Source: Streptomyces sp. NBC_00078 (GTDB taxonomy: Bacteria; Actinomycetota; Actinomycetes; Streptomycetales; Streptomycetaceae). From it: 64,000 nt of DNA. Below the pieces are notes generated by a model. That model saw only the letters and a program-made list of their open reading frames with translations, searched no databases and had not been told where the DNA came from. The DNA lies in assembly GCF_026343335.1 (NCBI RefSeq), contig NZ_JAPELX010000001.1, forward strand, positions 4,464,001 through 4,528,000, written 5' to 3'. Made by a program: the position numbers and the translations under genes. Shown here one piece after another: positions 1 through 9,366 of the stretch. How positions within the stretch are numbered: position 1 is the first letter of the stretch; the number at the start of each line of letters is the position of its first letter.

Positions 1-1
1 A

Positions 2-829
2 GGCGCGCCGGACGAGAACGCCGCCGAGGGACCCGAACCGCTGGACGGGCCGGGCGGGGCCGTCGAGGTGGCGGACCCGCCGCGGCCGCAGCCGATGGAC
101 GACGAACTGCCGCCGGAGCCGCTGGACAACCCGCGGCGGCTGCTGGTGTGGCCCGCGCCGGACGTGACGACCCAGCAGGCGCTGAGCGACCGTGGCTACC
201 GGCCCGTGATCGTGCACTCGCGCGAGGAGGTCGACGCGCAGATCGCGGCTTTCCCTGCCGCACTGTTCGTGGACCCGCTGACCGGGCCGATCACCCGTAC
301 CGCGCTGCAGTCCCTGCGGCAGGCCGCCGTCGCTGCCGAGGTGCCGGTGATGGTGACCGCGGGACTCGGACAGGCGACACGCGAGGCGGCGTACGGTGCC
401 GATCCCGCCGTACTCCTGAAGGCACTCGCGCCGCGGGACAGTGAGCAGCACCCGCCGCGGGTGCTGCTGATCGAGGAGCACGCGGAGATCGCGCTGGCGC
501 TGACCGCGACGCTGGAGCGGCGCGGGATGCAGGTGGCGCGGGCCGCGAGTGATGCGGACGCGGTGACTCTGGCGGGGCAGTTCAGGCCGAACCTGGTCGT
601 GATGGACCTGCTGCAGGTGCACCGGCGCCAGGCCGGGATCATCGACTGGCTGCGCGCGAACGGGCAGCTCAACCGCACCCCGCTCGTCGTCTACACCGCC
701 GCCGTCGACCAGGCCGACCTGCCGCGGCTGGCCTCCGGCGAGACGGTGCTGTTCCTCGCGGAGCGTTCCACGAGCGGCGAGGTGCAGAGCCGGATCGTGG
801 ACCTGCTGTCGCGGATCGGGACCAACTGA
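2..829 (+). CDS. C-terminal part of a (probable hybrid kinase) protein with tandem receiver-like domains; 5' end outside window
   Basis: The reading frame is open to the left edge of the window, so only the last 275 residues are visible; the GTG at 68 is probably internal. A Pro/Glu-rich linker is followed by two receiver-like folds. The first begins near RRLLVWPAP and looks degenerate. The second begins at RVLLIEEHAE (acidic pair EE) and has a candidate phospho-acceptor Asp in VVMDLL and the switch Thr in VVYTA. The conserved Lys after beta-5 is not evident (LFLAERS). This layout fits the C-terminus of a hybrid sensor kinase with pseudo-receivers. That is inference, because the catalytic part lies outside the window. 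Confidence 0.6.
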   Translation, partial: GAPDENAAEGPEPLDGPGGAVEVADPPRPQPMDDELPPEPLDNPRRLLVWPAPDVTTQQALSDRGYRPVIVHSREEVDAQIAAFPAALFVDPLTGPITRTALQSLRQAAVAAEVPVMVTAGLGQATREAAYGADPAVLLKALAPRDSEQHPPRVLLIEEHAEIALALTATLERRGMQVARAASDADAVTLAGQFRPNLVVMDLLQVHRRQAGIIDWLRANGQLNRTPLVVYTAAVDQADLPRLASGETVLFLAERSTSGEVQSRIVDLLSRIGTN

Positions 830-883
830 CGCGGCAGAGCAGCCGATTGACCGGCCAACAGGCCGACCAGGAGTCTGCGCGGT

Positions 884-1102
884 TCACTTCGCGACGAGCC
901 TGCGTGCCGCCTCCTTGATCGAGGCGCGCAGGCGGTCCTGGTCGGTGTCGTCGGCGGCCACCAGAGGACTGCCGTGCGACACGGGGCCCGGACCGCCGTA
1001 CGAAAGGGTGCCCGGACCGCCGTACAAGACGGAGGCCGGACCGCCGTACAAGACGGAGGCCGGACCGCCGTACAAGACGGAGGCCGGACTGCCGACTGCC
1101 AT
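884..1102 (-). pseudogene. Small repeat-bearing ORF downstream of the acyl-CoA ligase; possibly frameshifted
   Basis: A 72-codon frame starts at ATG 1102. It has octapeptide repeats (GGPASVLY and variants) and then a tail that looks like real protein, DDTDQDRLRASIKEAARR. No good ribosome-binding site precedes the ATG. A related repeat stretch (YDSPGTVSYDSPGPVSHGS) sits just upstream in another frame. The two are put out of register by what looks like a 7-bp duplication (CGGCAGT) near 1091-1104. It may be the remnant of a longer repeat protein, or non-coding. Function unknown. Confidence 0.3.
1021..1092. repeat. Three tandem copies of a 24-bp unit with degenerate flanking copies
   Basis: Units lie at 1021-1044, 1045-1068 and 1069-1092 and are almost identical; the third has one change. 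Each unit contains GTACAAGACGGAGGCCGGAC. More diverged copies with the core GCCGTACGA or GTCGTACGA extend the array to about 975-1155. The period is a multiple of three, so one minus-strand frame reads an octapeptide repeat. Confidence 0.9.
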
Positions 1103-1173
1103 GCGAAACGGGGCCCGGGCTGTCGTACGAGACCGTGCCCGGGCTGTCGTACGCCCGCCTCGTGGCCCTGGGT

Positions 1174-2832
<1,659 letters not shown>

Positions 2833-2990
2833 GGTGTCCTCCCGGGGCGACATTGCCTACGCGGCGGTGAGATCTGCGCTGATTCTGCGCACATACCACG
2901 CGGTATGTCACTAGGTGCCGATGATCGATCGCATCACGTCGGCTCCCAATAGCCACCAGGTCGGCCCTCAACAGCCACCAGGTCGGCGCA

Positions 2991-3548
2991 TTACCGCACA
3001 AGCCCCAGCTCAGAATCCTCGCGCAGCTTGCCGAGCGCACGCGACACCGCCGACTTCACCGTCCCCACCGACACACCGAGCACCTCGGCCGTCTGCACCT
3101 CGCTGAGGTCCTCGTAGTACCTGAGGACGACCATCGCCCGCTGCCGCGCGGGCAGTTTCATGATCGCCCGCCACATCGCGTCGCGCAGCGCCTGCTGCTC
3201 GGCCGGGTCGTCCGTGCCCCGCAAGGGCTCCGGCTCGGGCAGCTCCTCGCACACGAACTCGTCGACCCTGCGCTTGCGCCACTGCGATGTACGGGTGTTC
3301 AGCAGGGCCCGGCGCACATAGCCGTCGAGCGCGCGGTGGTCCTCGATGCGCTCCCAGGCGACATACGTCTTGGTGAGCGCCGTCTGCAGCAGGTCCTCCG
3401 CGTCGCTCGGGCTCGCGGTGAGCGACCGGGCGGTACGCAGCAGCATCGGCTGCCGGGCCCTCACGTACGACGCGAACGACGGGTACGGGAGAGTCTGCGT
3501 CGCCGGCGTGGCGGCGTTCGAAGCACTGGTGCAGACGGGTGTGGTCAT
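2991..3548 (-). CDS. SigE-family ECF RNA polymerase sigma factor
   Basis: A 185-residue sigma-70 family protein. Region 2 (YVRARQPMLLRTARSLTASPSDAEDLLQTAL) and region 4 (LPARQRAMVVLRYYEDLSEVQTAEVLGVSVGTVKSAVSRAL) are both present, the latter with a complete helix-turn-helix. This is the actinobacterial SigE-family arrangement. No anti-sigma gene is adjacent. The 2-nt spacing between GGAG and the ATG is short, but no better start exists without cutting into region 2. The target promoters are unknown. The downstream acyl-CoA ligase has the same orientation but is separated by about 160 bp. Confidence 0.88.
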   Translation of the reverse strand: MTTPVCTSASNAATPATQTLPYPSFASYVRARQPMLLRTARSLTASPSDAEDLLQTALTKTYVAWERIEDHRALDGYVRRALLNTRTSQWRKRRVDEFVCEELPEPEPLRGTDDPAEQQALRDAMWRAIMKLPARQRAMVVLRYYEDLSEVQTAEVLGVSVGTVKSAVSRALGKLREDSELGLVR

Positions 3549-3687
3549 GGCTCCACGCTATGAGCGAGGGCGCCTCCGGCTCATCGGCCGCAGGTCCCGA
3601 AGCCGAGTCCGCCTCAGGTTGTAGGGGTGGAGGTGGCTGCACCTCCTGAAGGTGGACGAGCGGGTGGGGGTACTGCGGGATGACACC

Positions 3688-3709
3688 TGAGGGACACCCG
3701 GGTGCCTCA
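3688..3709 (-). terminator. Hairpin overlapping the thiolase stop codon
   Basis: TGAGG at 3688-3692 pairs with CCTCA at 3705-3709 around a CACCCGGGTG core. It overlaps the last codons and stop of the thiolase-like gene, and there is no U-tract. A terminator role is inferred from its position at the end of the three-gene operon. Confidence 0.45.
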
Positions 3710-4873
3710 GCCGTCCGCGGCCAGGACCAGGCCCGATGTCGGCACCCCGGTCCCTGCCGTGACCAGCACCCGCCCCGCCCCCGGTATGAGGTTCACGGCC
3801 GAGCCGCGCAGCTGCCGCACCCCCTCCGCCACCCCGTTCATCCCATGGAGGTACGCCTCCCCGAGCTGCCCTCCGTGAGTGTTGATCGGCAACGCCCCAC
3901 CTGCCACGAAGTCCGCCGCCTCCCCTGGCCCGCAGAACCCGAACTCCTCCAGCTGCATCAGCACGAACGGTGTGAAGTGGTCGTACAGGATCGCCACGTC
4001 CATGTCGGCCGGCGCCAGCCCGGAGGTGCGCCACAGCTGGCGGGCGACCACACCCATCTCCGGCAGGCCGGCCAGGTCGTCCCGGTAGAAGCTGGTCATC
4101 TGCTCCTGCCCGCGGCCCGCGCCCTGGGCGGCCGCCGCTATGACGGCGGGCGGGTGGGGCAGATCGCGGGCCCGCTCGACCGACGTGACGACGATCGCCT
4201 GACCGCCGTCCGTCTCCTGGCAGCAGTCCAGAAGTCTGAGCGGCTCGACGATCCAGCGCGAGGCCGCGTGGTCGGCGAGGGTGATCGGGCGGCCATGGAA
4301 GTACGCCGCCGGGTTCGTCGCCGCGTACGTCCGGTCGACGACCGCCACGTGCCCGAACGCCTCCGGGGTCAGCCCGTGGGTGTACAGATAGCGCTGGGCC
4401 GCCATCGCCACCCACGAGGCCGGGGTCAGCAGGCCGAACGGCAGGGACCAGCCGAGCGCCGCGCCCTCCGCCGACGGCTCCCGGTGCTGCACCCCGGAGC
4501 CGAAGCGGCGGCCCGATCTCTCGTTGAAGGCCCGGTAGCAGACGACCACCTCCGCCACACCCGTCGCCACCGCGAGCGCCGCCTGCTGGACGGTCGCGCA
4601 GGCCGCGCCCCCGCCGTAGTGGATCCGGGAGAAGAAGGACAGCTCGCCGATCCCGCAGGCCTGGGCCACGGTGATCTCCGGGCTGGTGTCCATCGTGAAC
4701 GTGACCATCCCGTCCACCTCGCCGGGCGTCAGCCCCGCGTCGTCCAGCGCGGCCCGCACCGCCTCCGCGGCCAGCCGCAGCTCGCTGCGCCCCGAGTCCT
4801 TGGAGAACTCCGTGGCCCCTATGCCGACGATCGCGGCCCGCCCGCCCAGCTCGTCCCGGCCACGCACGCTCAT
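3707..4873 (-). CDS. Thiolase-fold lipid-transfer protein, Ltp2-like (probable retro-aldolase)
   Basis: A 388-residue SCP-x/thiolase-superfamily protein. It starts with the typical AAIVGIGATEFSKDSGRS and keeps GGGAACATVQQAAL around Cys92. In actinobacterial steroid degradation, Ltp2 partners a DUF35 protein and performs the last C-C cleavage of the C17 side chain. The gene starts at ATG 4873 inside an ATGA overlap with the MaoC gene, so the three genes are translationally coupled, as in the mycobacterial chsH1-chsH2-ltp2 arrangement. The substrate here (steroid or other branched acyl-CoA) is not determined. A thiolase or acetyl-CoA acetyltransferase label would be less specific. Confidence 0.82.
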   Translation of the reverse strand: MSVRGRDELGGRAAIVGIGATEFSKDSGRSELRLAAEAVRAALDDAGLTPGEVDGMVTFTMDTSPEITVAQACGIGELSFFSRIHYGGGAACATVQQAALAVATGVAEVVVCYRAFNERSGRRFGSGVQHREPSAEGAALGWSLPFGLLTPASWVAMAAQRYLYTHGLTPEAFGHVAVVDRTYAATNPAAYFHGRPITLADHAASRWIVEPLRLLDCCQETDGGQAIVVTSVERARDLPHPPAVIAAAAQGAGRGQEQMTSFYRDDLAGLPEMGVVARQLWRTSGLAPADMDVAILYDHFTPFVLMQLEEFGFCGPGEAADFVAGGALPINTHGGQLGEAYLHGMNGVAEGVRQLRGSAVNLIPGAGRVLVTAGTGVPTSGLVLAADG

Positions 4874-5289
4874 CCGGCACCTCCCGACGGGACGGTGACC
4901 GTCACCATGCCCGTGACATGGCTGCCGATGCTGTTCGCACCGACCACCCGTACCGTCGCGGTGTTGCCATCGGCCTCCTCGACGACTTTCTCGACCGTGC
5001 CCGTCAACACCATCGTGTCCCCGGGGTAGTTGGGCGCCCCGAGGCGTATGGCCACCTTGCGAAGGACCGCAGCCGGGCCGAACTGGTCGGTGATGTAGCG
5101 CCCGACCAGGCCGTTCGTCGTGAGGATGTTCATGAAGATGTCCGGGGAGCCCTTCTGCCGGGCCAGCTCGGCGTCATGGTGCACATCCTGGTAGTCGCGG
5201 GAGGCGATGGCGCCGGCGACGATCTGGGTGCGGGTGATGGGGATCTCCAGCGCAGGCAGGACCTCTCCGGGCCGCGGGGCGTGCCTCAT
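4870..5289 (-). CDS. MaoC-family enoyl-CoA hydratase subunit, ChsH1-like
   Basis: A 139-residue single hot-dog domain. The hydratase segment SRDYQDVHHD supplies the candidate catalytic Asp32 and His37. Start ATG 5289 lies in an ATGA overlap with the upstream MaoC/DUF35 gene; the much longer open frame reaching 5565 is a shadow of that gene. In the characterised steroid system, ChsH1 supplies the catalytic residues and pairs with the non-catalytic hot-dog domain of ChsH2. The neighbours here match that pairing exactly. Confidence 0.82.
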   Translation of the reverse strand: MRHAPRPGEVLPALEIPITRTQIVAGAIASRDYQDVHHDAELARQKGSPDIFMNILTTNGLVGRYITDQFGPAAVLRKVAIRLGAPNYPGDTMVLTGTVEKVVEEADGNTATVRVVGANSIGSHVTGMVTVTVPSGGAG

Positions 5290-6260
5290 GCCGCGCCCTC
5301 CAGGGTGCGGAAGACGGGGAGCACCAACTCCTCGTCGTACGACTGGAATTCGAGCCGCACGGGCATGCCGATGCGCACCTTGTCGCAGGGCACCCCCACC
5401 ACGTTGCTGATCATCCGCACGCCTTCCGCCAGTTCGATCAGTGCGACCGCATAGGGAGGGGAGAAGGCCGGGAAGGGTGGGTGGTGCATGACGACGTACG
5501 AGTACACCGTCCCCTCGCCGCTCGCCTCCACGGTGTCCCAGTCCGGGCCTCCGCAGCCGCTGCACCCCGGCAGCCAGGGGAAGCGGAGGGTCGCGCAGTC
5601 GGTGCAGCGCTGTATGAGCAGTCGGTGGTGCTGGACTCCTTCCCAGAATCCGGCGTTGTCGCGGTTGACGACGGGGCGGGGGCGGGGCGGGGGCTTGTGG
5701 TCACGGCGGGCGGGGGCGTACTTGAGGATGCGGAAGCGGTGGGTGCCGACGAGGGTGGGGGTGGTAGGCGTGGCGGGGGTGGTGGGGGCGTCCGGGGCGC
5801 GTTTCGCCCTGATGTCCGTGCGCGTGGTCACGAAGTAGCCCGTGCCCAGCTTCGTCGTCTTGCGCTGTGACACCGACTCGATCACCGTGTCGAAGGTGAT
5901 CTCGTCCCCGGGGCGCAGTGATCGCACGTACTCCTGCTCGCAGTCGGTGGCGACAACCGAGGTGCAGCCCGCCTCGTCGAGCAGGCCGAGCAGTTCGTCG
6001 TAGCCCCCCGTGCGTCCCTCGTGGCCGGAGAGTCCGCCCATGGTCCAGGCCTGGAGCATGGTGGGCGGGGCCATGGCGTCGGGGCCGGCGTAGGCCGGAT
6101 TGGTGTCTCCCATCGCCTCGCACCAGTGCCGGATCATCGGCATGTTGACGGGGTCCTTGCCCGCGCCGGCCACGGCGGCGGCCCGCCCCTCGTAGGCCTT
6201 CAGCCGCACCTCCAGCTCGTCCTCACCCGTCACCACCGCAGCCACCTCGCCCTCGCTCAC
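5286..6260 (-). CDS. MaoC N-terminal hot-dog / DUF35 OB-fold fusion, ChsH2-like
   Basis: A 324-residue two-domain protein. Residues about 15-185 form a hot-dog domain (MIRHWCEAMGDTNPAY, RSLRPGDEITFD). A low-complexity PTTPATPTTPT linker follows. The C-terminal DUF35 part has a zinc-ribbon (CTDCATLRFPWLPGCSGC) followed by the OB-fold (TVYSYVVMHHPPFPAF). This is the ChsH2 architecture: the hot-dog pairs with ChsH1 for hydration and the DUF35 domain binds Ltp2 for retro-aldol cleavage. It is the first gene of the three-gene operon. An operator-like repeat lies about 80-106 bp upstream. Confidence 0.85.
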   Translation of the reverse strand: MSEGEVAAVVTGEDELEVRLKAYEGRAAAVAGAGKDPVNMPMIRHWCEAMGDTNPAYAGPDAMAPPTMLQAWTMGGLSGHEGRTGGYDELLGLLDEAGCTSVVATDCEQEYVRSLRPGDEITFDTVIESVSQRKTTKLGTGYFVTTRTDIRAKRAPDAPTTPATPTTPTLVGTHRFRILKYAPARRDHKPPPRPRPVVNRDNAGFWEGVQHHRLLIQRCTDCATLRFPWLPGCSGCGGPDWDTVEASGEGTVYSYVVMHHPPFPAFSPPYAVALIELAEGVRMISNVVGVPCDKVRIGMPVRLEFQSYDEELVLPVFRTLEGAA

Positions 6261-6339
6261 CGTCGCCCCCTCGTCGTCTGCCGCATCTCACTGACACTTC
6301 TGGTACACCGCTGCCGCCGAGCGGGTTCCCACGATCTCC

Positions 6340-6366
6340 GTCAGATTTTTCTGACTGTCCGTCAGA
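6340..6366. promoter_or_regulatory. Three alternating half-sites GTCAGA/TCTGAC/GTCAGA, candidate TetR-type operator
   Basis: GTCAGA at 6340-6345, TCTGAC at 6350-6355 and GTCAGA at 6361-6366 form two overlapping perfect inverted repeats with spacers of 4 and 5 nt. TCCGTCAGAT also repeats with a 21-bp period. The site lies upstream of the hydratase/aldolase operon. TetR-family regulators of acyl-CoA genes use sites of this shape, but the regulator is not in the window. Confidence 0.5.
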
Positions 6367-6500
6367 TACGGTGGCCTGTCAAGGTCGCTCCGAACGCGAA
6401 AACGCCTGTGCGGCGGCACCGAAGTACCGCCGCACAGACGCCTTGCACCCCTTGCACACCACAGCGCACCCCCGACTCCCCTTGGGTCAGGGGCGTCGGC

Positions 6501-6812
6501 TCACCACAGCTCGCTGAAGTTGATGGCCACGTTCTTGTTCCCCTGGTTGATGGCCGTGAACGCCGAGCCCTTCACCTGGGCGGTGTTGCTCTGGTTCGAG
6601 GCGCCGTTGCCGACCGCGTTCTGCTGCGTGGTGGACGAGTTGCCGTTGTTGTCGTGACCGACACCGCTGCCGACGACACTCGCGACACCCGCGTTCGATC
6701 CGTTGTCCGCGATGGCGCCGTTGTCCGCCGCCGCGACGCCGGTGAACAGAGCGGCTGCCAGCGGAAGGGCGGAGAGGGCGGCGATGACGCGGGCAGTACG
6801 GATGCTTGCCAT
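6501..6812 (-). CDS. Small secreted protein, Asn/Gly/Ser-rich (chaplin-like composition, unknown function)
   Basis: 103 residues. Start ATG 6812 has GGAGG 6 nt upstream; the longer frame upstream has no such support. A Sec signal peptide (MASIRTAR, then a hydrophobic stretch ending FTGVAAA) is cut before DNGAIADNG. The mature protein is short, polar and rich in N, G, S and Q (NNGNSSTTQQNAVGNGASN), with no cysteines. The composition recalls actinomycete surface proteins, but the chaplin domain motif is not present. Monocistronic and secreted; function unknown. Confidence 0.75.
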   Translation of the reverse strand: MASIRTARVIAALSALPLAAALFTGVAAADNGAIADNGSNAGVASVVGSGVGHDNNGNSSTTQQNAVGNGASNQSNTAQVKGSAFTAINQGNKNVAINFSELW

Positions 6813-7142
6813 GTTGTTCCTCCAGAACACCAACGTGAAGTACGGCTTGTTCCAAGGCAGTTGGCCGACCACCTCGGCGGTTGCTCGACGTCGCAAGATC
6901 AGAGTTGCCCACCGAACCCCGGCGAACCACCCCGGAAGCCGCTATTCCTCCTCAAGTGCTACAGCAAGTCGATAAACCCCTACCACTACTTCTAAGCCTC
7001 AGTTCGGAACAGAACGGGCGACTCGGCACCAAGCGCCGCAAGGGGTGAAGCACTCCTGCACAATTCCGGCCAACCTCGCCGGCCCGGCGCGTCGCACCCG
7101 ACCCCTCTTCCCTTTTTCGAACATGCGTACGAACATAGAGGC
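6813..7142. other. Divergent intergenic region without a gene
   Basis: This region separates the start of the small secreted protein from the start of the primase-polymerase. It must hold both promoters. The only clear element I see is the LexA-box-like sequence at 7117-7132. Confidence 0.6.
7117..7132 (+). promoter_or_regulatory. LexA (SOS) box-like sequence upstream of the primase-polymerase
   Basis: TCGAACATGCGTACGA differs at one base from the perfect palindrome TCGAAC-N4-GTTCGA, which matches the actinobacterial LexA core GAAC-N4-GTTC. It ends 10 nt before the ATG, where repressor binding would block expression. One half-site is therefore imperfect and functional binding is unproven. 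Confidence 0.45.
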
Positions 7143-8015
7143 ATGGCCACCACCGACCGGCAGGCCACGACGCTGGCCCTCGCACACGCCCTGTCAGCCG
7201 CCGAGCGCGGACTGGCCGTCATCCCCCTGTCCCGGACGAAACTTCCGGCCCTGCGCTCCCCCCACCACGACGATCCCGAACGCCGGCCCCAGCCCTGTCA
7301 CGGCGAGTGCGGACGCCTCGGACACGGTGTCTACGACGCCTCGACCCACCCGGCTCGCATCCGCGAGCAGTTCGCAGCGGCCCCCTGGGCAACCGGCTAC
7401 GGCATCGCCTGCGGCCTGCCGCCCCACCACCTCATCGGCGTCGACCTCGACACGAAATCGGGCACGGACTCCTCGGCCGCCCTGCGCGAACTGGCCTTAC
7501 GACACCTGTTCACGATCCCCGACACCGTGGTCGTCCTCACCCCGAGCGGCGGCCGCCACCTCTGGCTGAGCGGCCCGCCGGAGGTCGTCGTCCCCAACTC
7601 CGCCGGCCGCCTCGCCCCCGGCATCGACATCCGCGGCGCCGGCGGCTACCTCGTAGGCCCCGGCTCCCGTACCGACCACGGCGTCTACGGCACGGCTCCC
7701 GGCACCGCCCACCTCGCCCCCGCGGCCTGCCCGCCCGCTCTGCTGCGCCTGCTGCTCCCGCCGCCCCGTGCGCAGCACCCCACCCCTCCCTCGGCCGGCG
7801 ACCACGGCCAGGGTCTCGTCCAGTTCGTCCTCGCCGCTCACGAGGGGCAGCGCAACACACGCCTGTTCTGGGCGGCCTGCCGTGCCTACGAGGACGGCAT
7901 CGGCCCGGCCCTCGTCGATCCCCTGGTCGAGGCGGCCCTCAACACCGGTCTGACCGAACGCGAGGCGCGGGCGACGATCGCCTCGGCGGCCCGGATGACG
8001 GGGCACCGGCCCTGA
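7143..8015 (+). CDS. Bifunctional DNA primase/polymerase (PrimPol, archaeo-eukaryotic primase domain)
   Basis: 290 residues covering a stand-alone prim-pol domain. Catalytic features are visible: the acidic pair in IGVDLDTKSG (Asp101, Asp103), the SGGRHLWL histidine motif (His139) and the third acidic position in GIDIRGAGGYLVGPGS (Asp162). No helicase domain is attached. Such proteins occur on plasmids and integrated elements, and also as core Streptomyces genes. The LexA-like box just upstream suggests a DNA-damage role (inference). The next gene follows after 44 bp with its own RBS. Confidence 0.88.
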   Translation: MATTDRQATTLALAHALSAAERGLAVIPLSRTKLPALRSPHHDDPERRPQPCHGECGRLGHGVYDASTHPARIREQFAAAPWATGYGIACGLPPHHLIGVDLDTKSGTDSSAALRELALRHLFTIPDTVVVLTPSGGRHLWLSGPPEVVVPNSAGRLAPGIDIRGAGGYLVGPGSRTDHGVYGTAPGTAHLAPAACPPALLRLLLPPPRAQHPTPPSAGDHGQGLVQFVLAAHEGQRNTRLFWAACRAYEDGIGPALVDPLVEAALNTGLTEREARATIASAARMTGHRP

Positions 8016-8059
8016 CACCCACGGGACGACCGTGGCAGCGCAAGAACAAGAGGAGCTCC

Positions 8060-8518
8060 ATGCACGACCGCCCGAGAGCGCGGACCATGTCGCTGACCCG
8101 CGTGGTCCTCGCCTCCGGCCGCCCCGTCGACCTCGCCGAGCTGCGGCTGTCGTCGACGTACGGAGGAATGCCCGCGGGCTATCCCTGCAAGCCGGTCAAC
8201 GAGATGGTGATCAAGAGCCTGTTGCACACCACCGAACACACCTTTCCCACCAGCCCCATCCACCTCGTCCCGCCCCCGCGCGAATACCCGGACCAGTACG
8301 CGGGCGCCTTCGGCCCGGTGGAGATCCTGCCGCCGGTCGCCTGCGTGGGGTCGTTCCGCTCCACGGCGCTGGACCCGTCCCACGACCCGGTCGACCGCTT
8401 TTCGGCGCTGACGGTCATCTGGTTCCAGCCGACGATGCAGGTGCCGTCCGAATGCGACGCGGCGGCCTCGCTGCGGGAGGTCGACTGGGAGGGGCTGGCG
8501 CGCGACTACGCGCTGTAG
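8060..8518 (+). CDS. Conserved hypothetical protein
   Basis: 152 residues, starting at ATG 8060 (GAGGAG 4 nt upstream); ATG 8087 (MSLTRVV) is an alternative. Soluble, no signal peptide or membrane segment. Segments such as ASGRPVDLAELRLSSTYGGM and AGAFGPVEILPPVACVGSF look like a globular alpha/beta domain. I recall similar proteins across Streptomyces but no assigned function. It follows the primase-polymerase closely on the same strand, so co-transcription is possible. Confidence 0.75.
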   Translation: MHDRPRARTMSLTRVVLASGRPVDLAELRLSSTYGGMPAGYPCKPVNEMVIKSLLHTTEHTFPTSPIHLVPPPREYPDQYAGAFGPVEILPPVACVGSFRSTALDPSHDPVDRFSALTVIWFQPTMQVPSECDAAASLREVDWEGLARDYAL

Positions 8519-8561
8519 CGGTACGTCCGCTCACACCTGATCGACGGGAAGAAACCATCGG

Positions 8562-8950
8562 TCATGAGCTGTGTGGGAAGCACACCAGAGGCTGGGCCGA
8601 CTCCACAGCCCGAACGCGTACCTCCGGCTCGCCCCGCAGAATCTGCTCCTCAAGGCGCCGCAGGCCATTCGTCGGATCGAATCCGAGTTCGTCCGCGAGG
8701 ATACGGCGGACCTGCGGGTAGGCGGCGAGAGCATCAGCCTGCCGGCCCATGGGGTGGAGGGCGATAGTCAGCATTTCCCAGATCCGTTCCCTGAACGGGT
8801 GCTGCTGGGTCAGGGAGCGCAGTTCCGGTACGAGAGCGTCTGACTGTCCCAGTTCAAGGCGTACTTGCGCATAGTGCTCGACGGCGAGCAGTCGCAGCTC
8901 CTCCAGACGCTGCAGCTCCCCCTGCAGTTCAGGCCCTGTGCCCGCCGCCC
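8562..8950 (-). pseudogene. Remnant of a SARP/AfsR-type regulator (BTAD domain fragment)
   Basis: The minus strand encodes a helical stretch typical of the bacterial transcriptional activator domain: LRLLAVEHYAQVRLELGQ, HPFRERIWEMLTIALHPMGR and QADALAAYPQVRRILADELG. There is no DNA-binding domain upstream and no NB-ARC region downstream; the frame leaves recognisable homology on both sides. It lies 3' of tRNA-Ser, a classic landing place for integrative elements. I read it as debris rather than a working gene. Confidence 0.7.
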
Positions 8951-9116
8951 GGTAGAGGGCGCTGCAGGAACGGCCCGGACACCGGGCGGGACGCATAAGC
9001 CTCCGCACCGGCATGGGTCGCTCAGCACTTTCACCTGGCCCACGGCTGGCCCACACGCACTGGTCAGAGGCGGTACGCATCCGATCCGGAGTGAGACAGG
9101 GTGAGCAGAAAAGGCG

Positions 9117-9135
9117 TGCCCCCGAATCGGGGGCA
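9117..9135 (-). terminator. Perfect hairpin downstream of tRNA-Ser
   Basis: TGCCCCCGA and TCGGGGGCA form a perfect inverted repeat around a single central base, 33 nt beyond the 3' end of the tRNA. It is the likely transcription terminator of the tRNA. Confidence 0.65.
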
Positions 9136-9167
9136 AGCCCTCTGACCTGCTGCTTCTATGACCTCGG

Positions 9168-9254
9168 CGGAGGCGGTGGGATTTGAACCCACGGTGACAT
9201 CGCTGCCACGACGGTTTTCAAGACCGTTCCCTTAGGCCGCTCGGGCACGCCTCC
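9168..9254 (-). tRNA. tRNA-Ser (anticodon TGA)
   Basis: Acceptor strands GGAGGCG (9254-9248) and CGCCTCC (9175-9169) pair perfectly. The anticodon loop CTTGAAA carries TGA, reading UCA serine codons. A long variable arm and the T-loop sequence GGTTCAAATCC are present, as in class II serine tRNAs. The length is 87 nt with discriminator G; CCA is not encoded. Confidence 0.96.
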
Positions 9255-9366
9255 CCGCGCCGCCCTGTGGATCAGCGGCGCGGGGACAAGAGTAACGGGT
9301 TGGCACGCGCGCGCGTGGGTCAGATGGTGCTCGACCGGGGAGGTACGCGCGCGTGCGTCGGTGGGG

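Noticed and set aside
960-1160. Direct repeats as a CRISPR array
   Set aside because: Units are contiguous with no spacers, and no cas genes are present.
9081-9168. Prophage or integrative element attached at tRNA-Ser
   Set aside because: No integrase, excisionase or duplicated tRNA end is visible in the window; only a regulator fragment remains.
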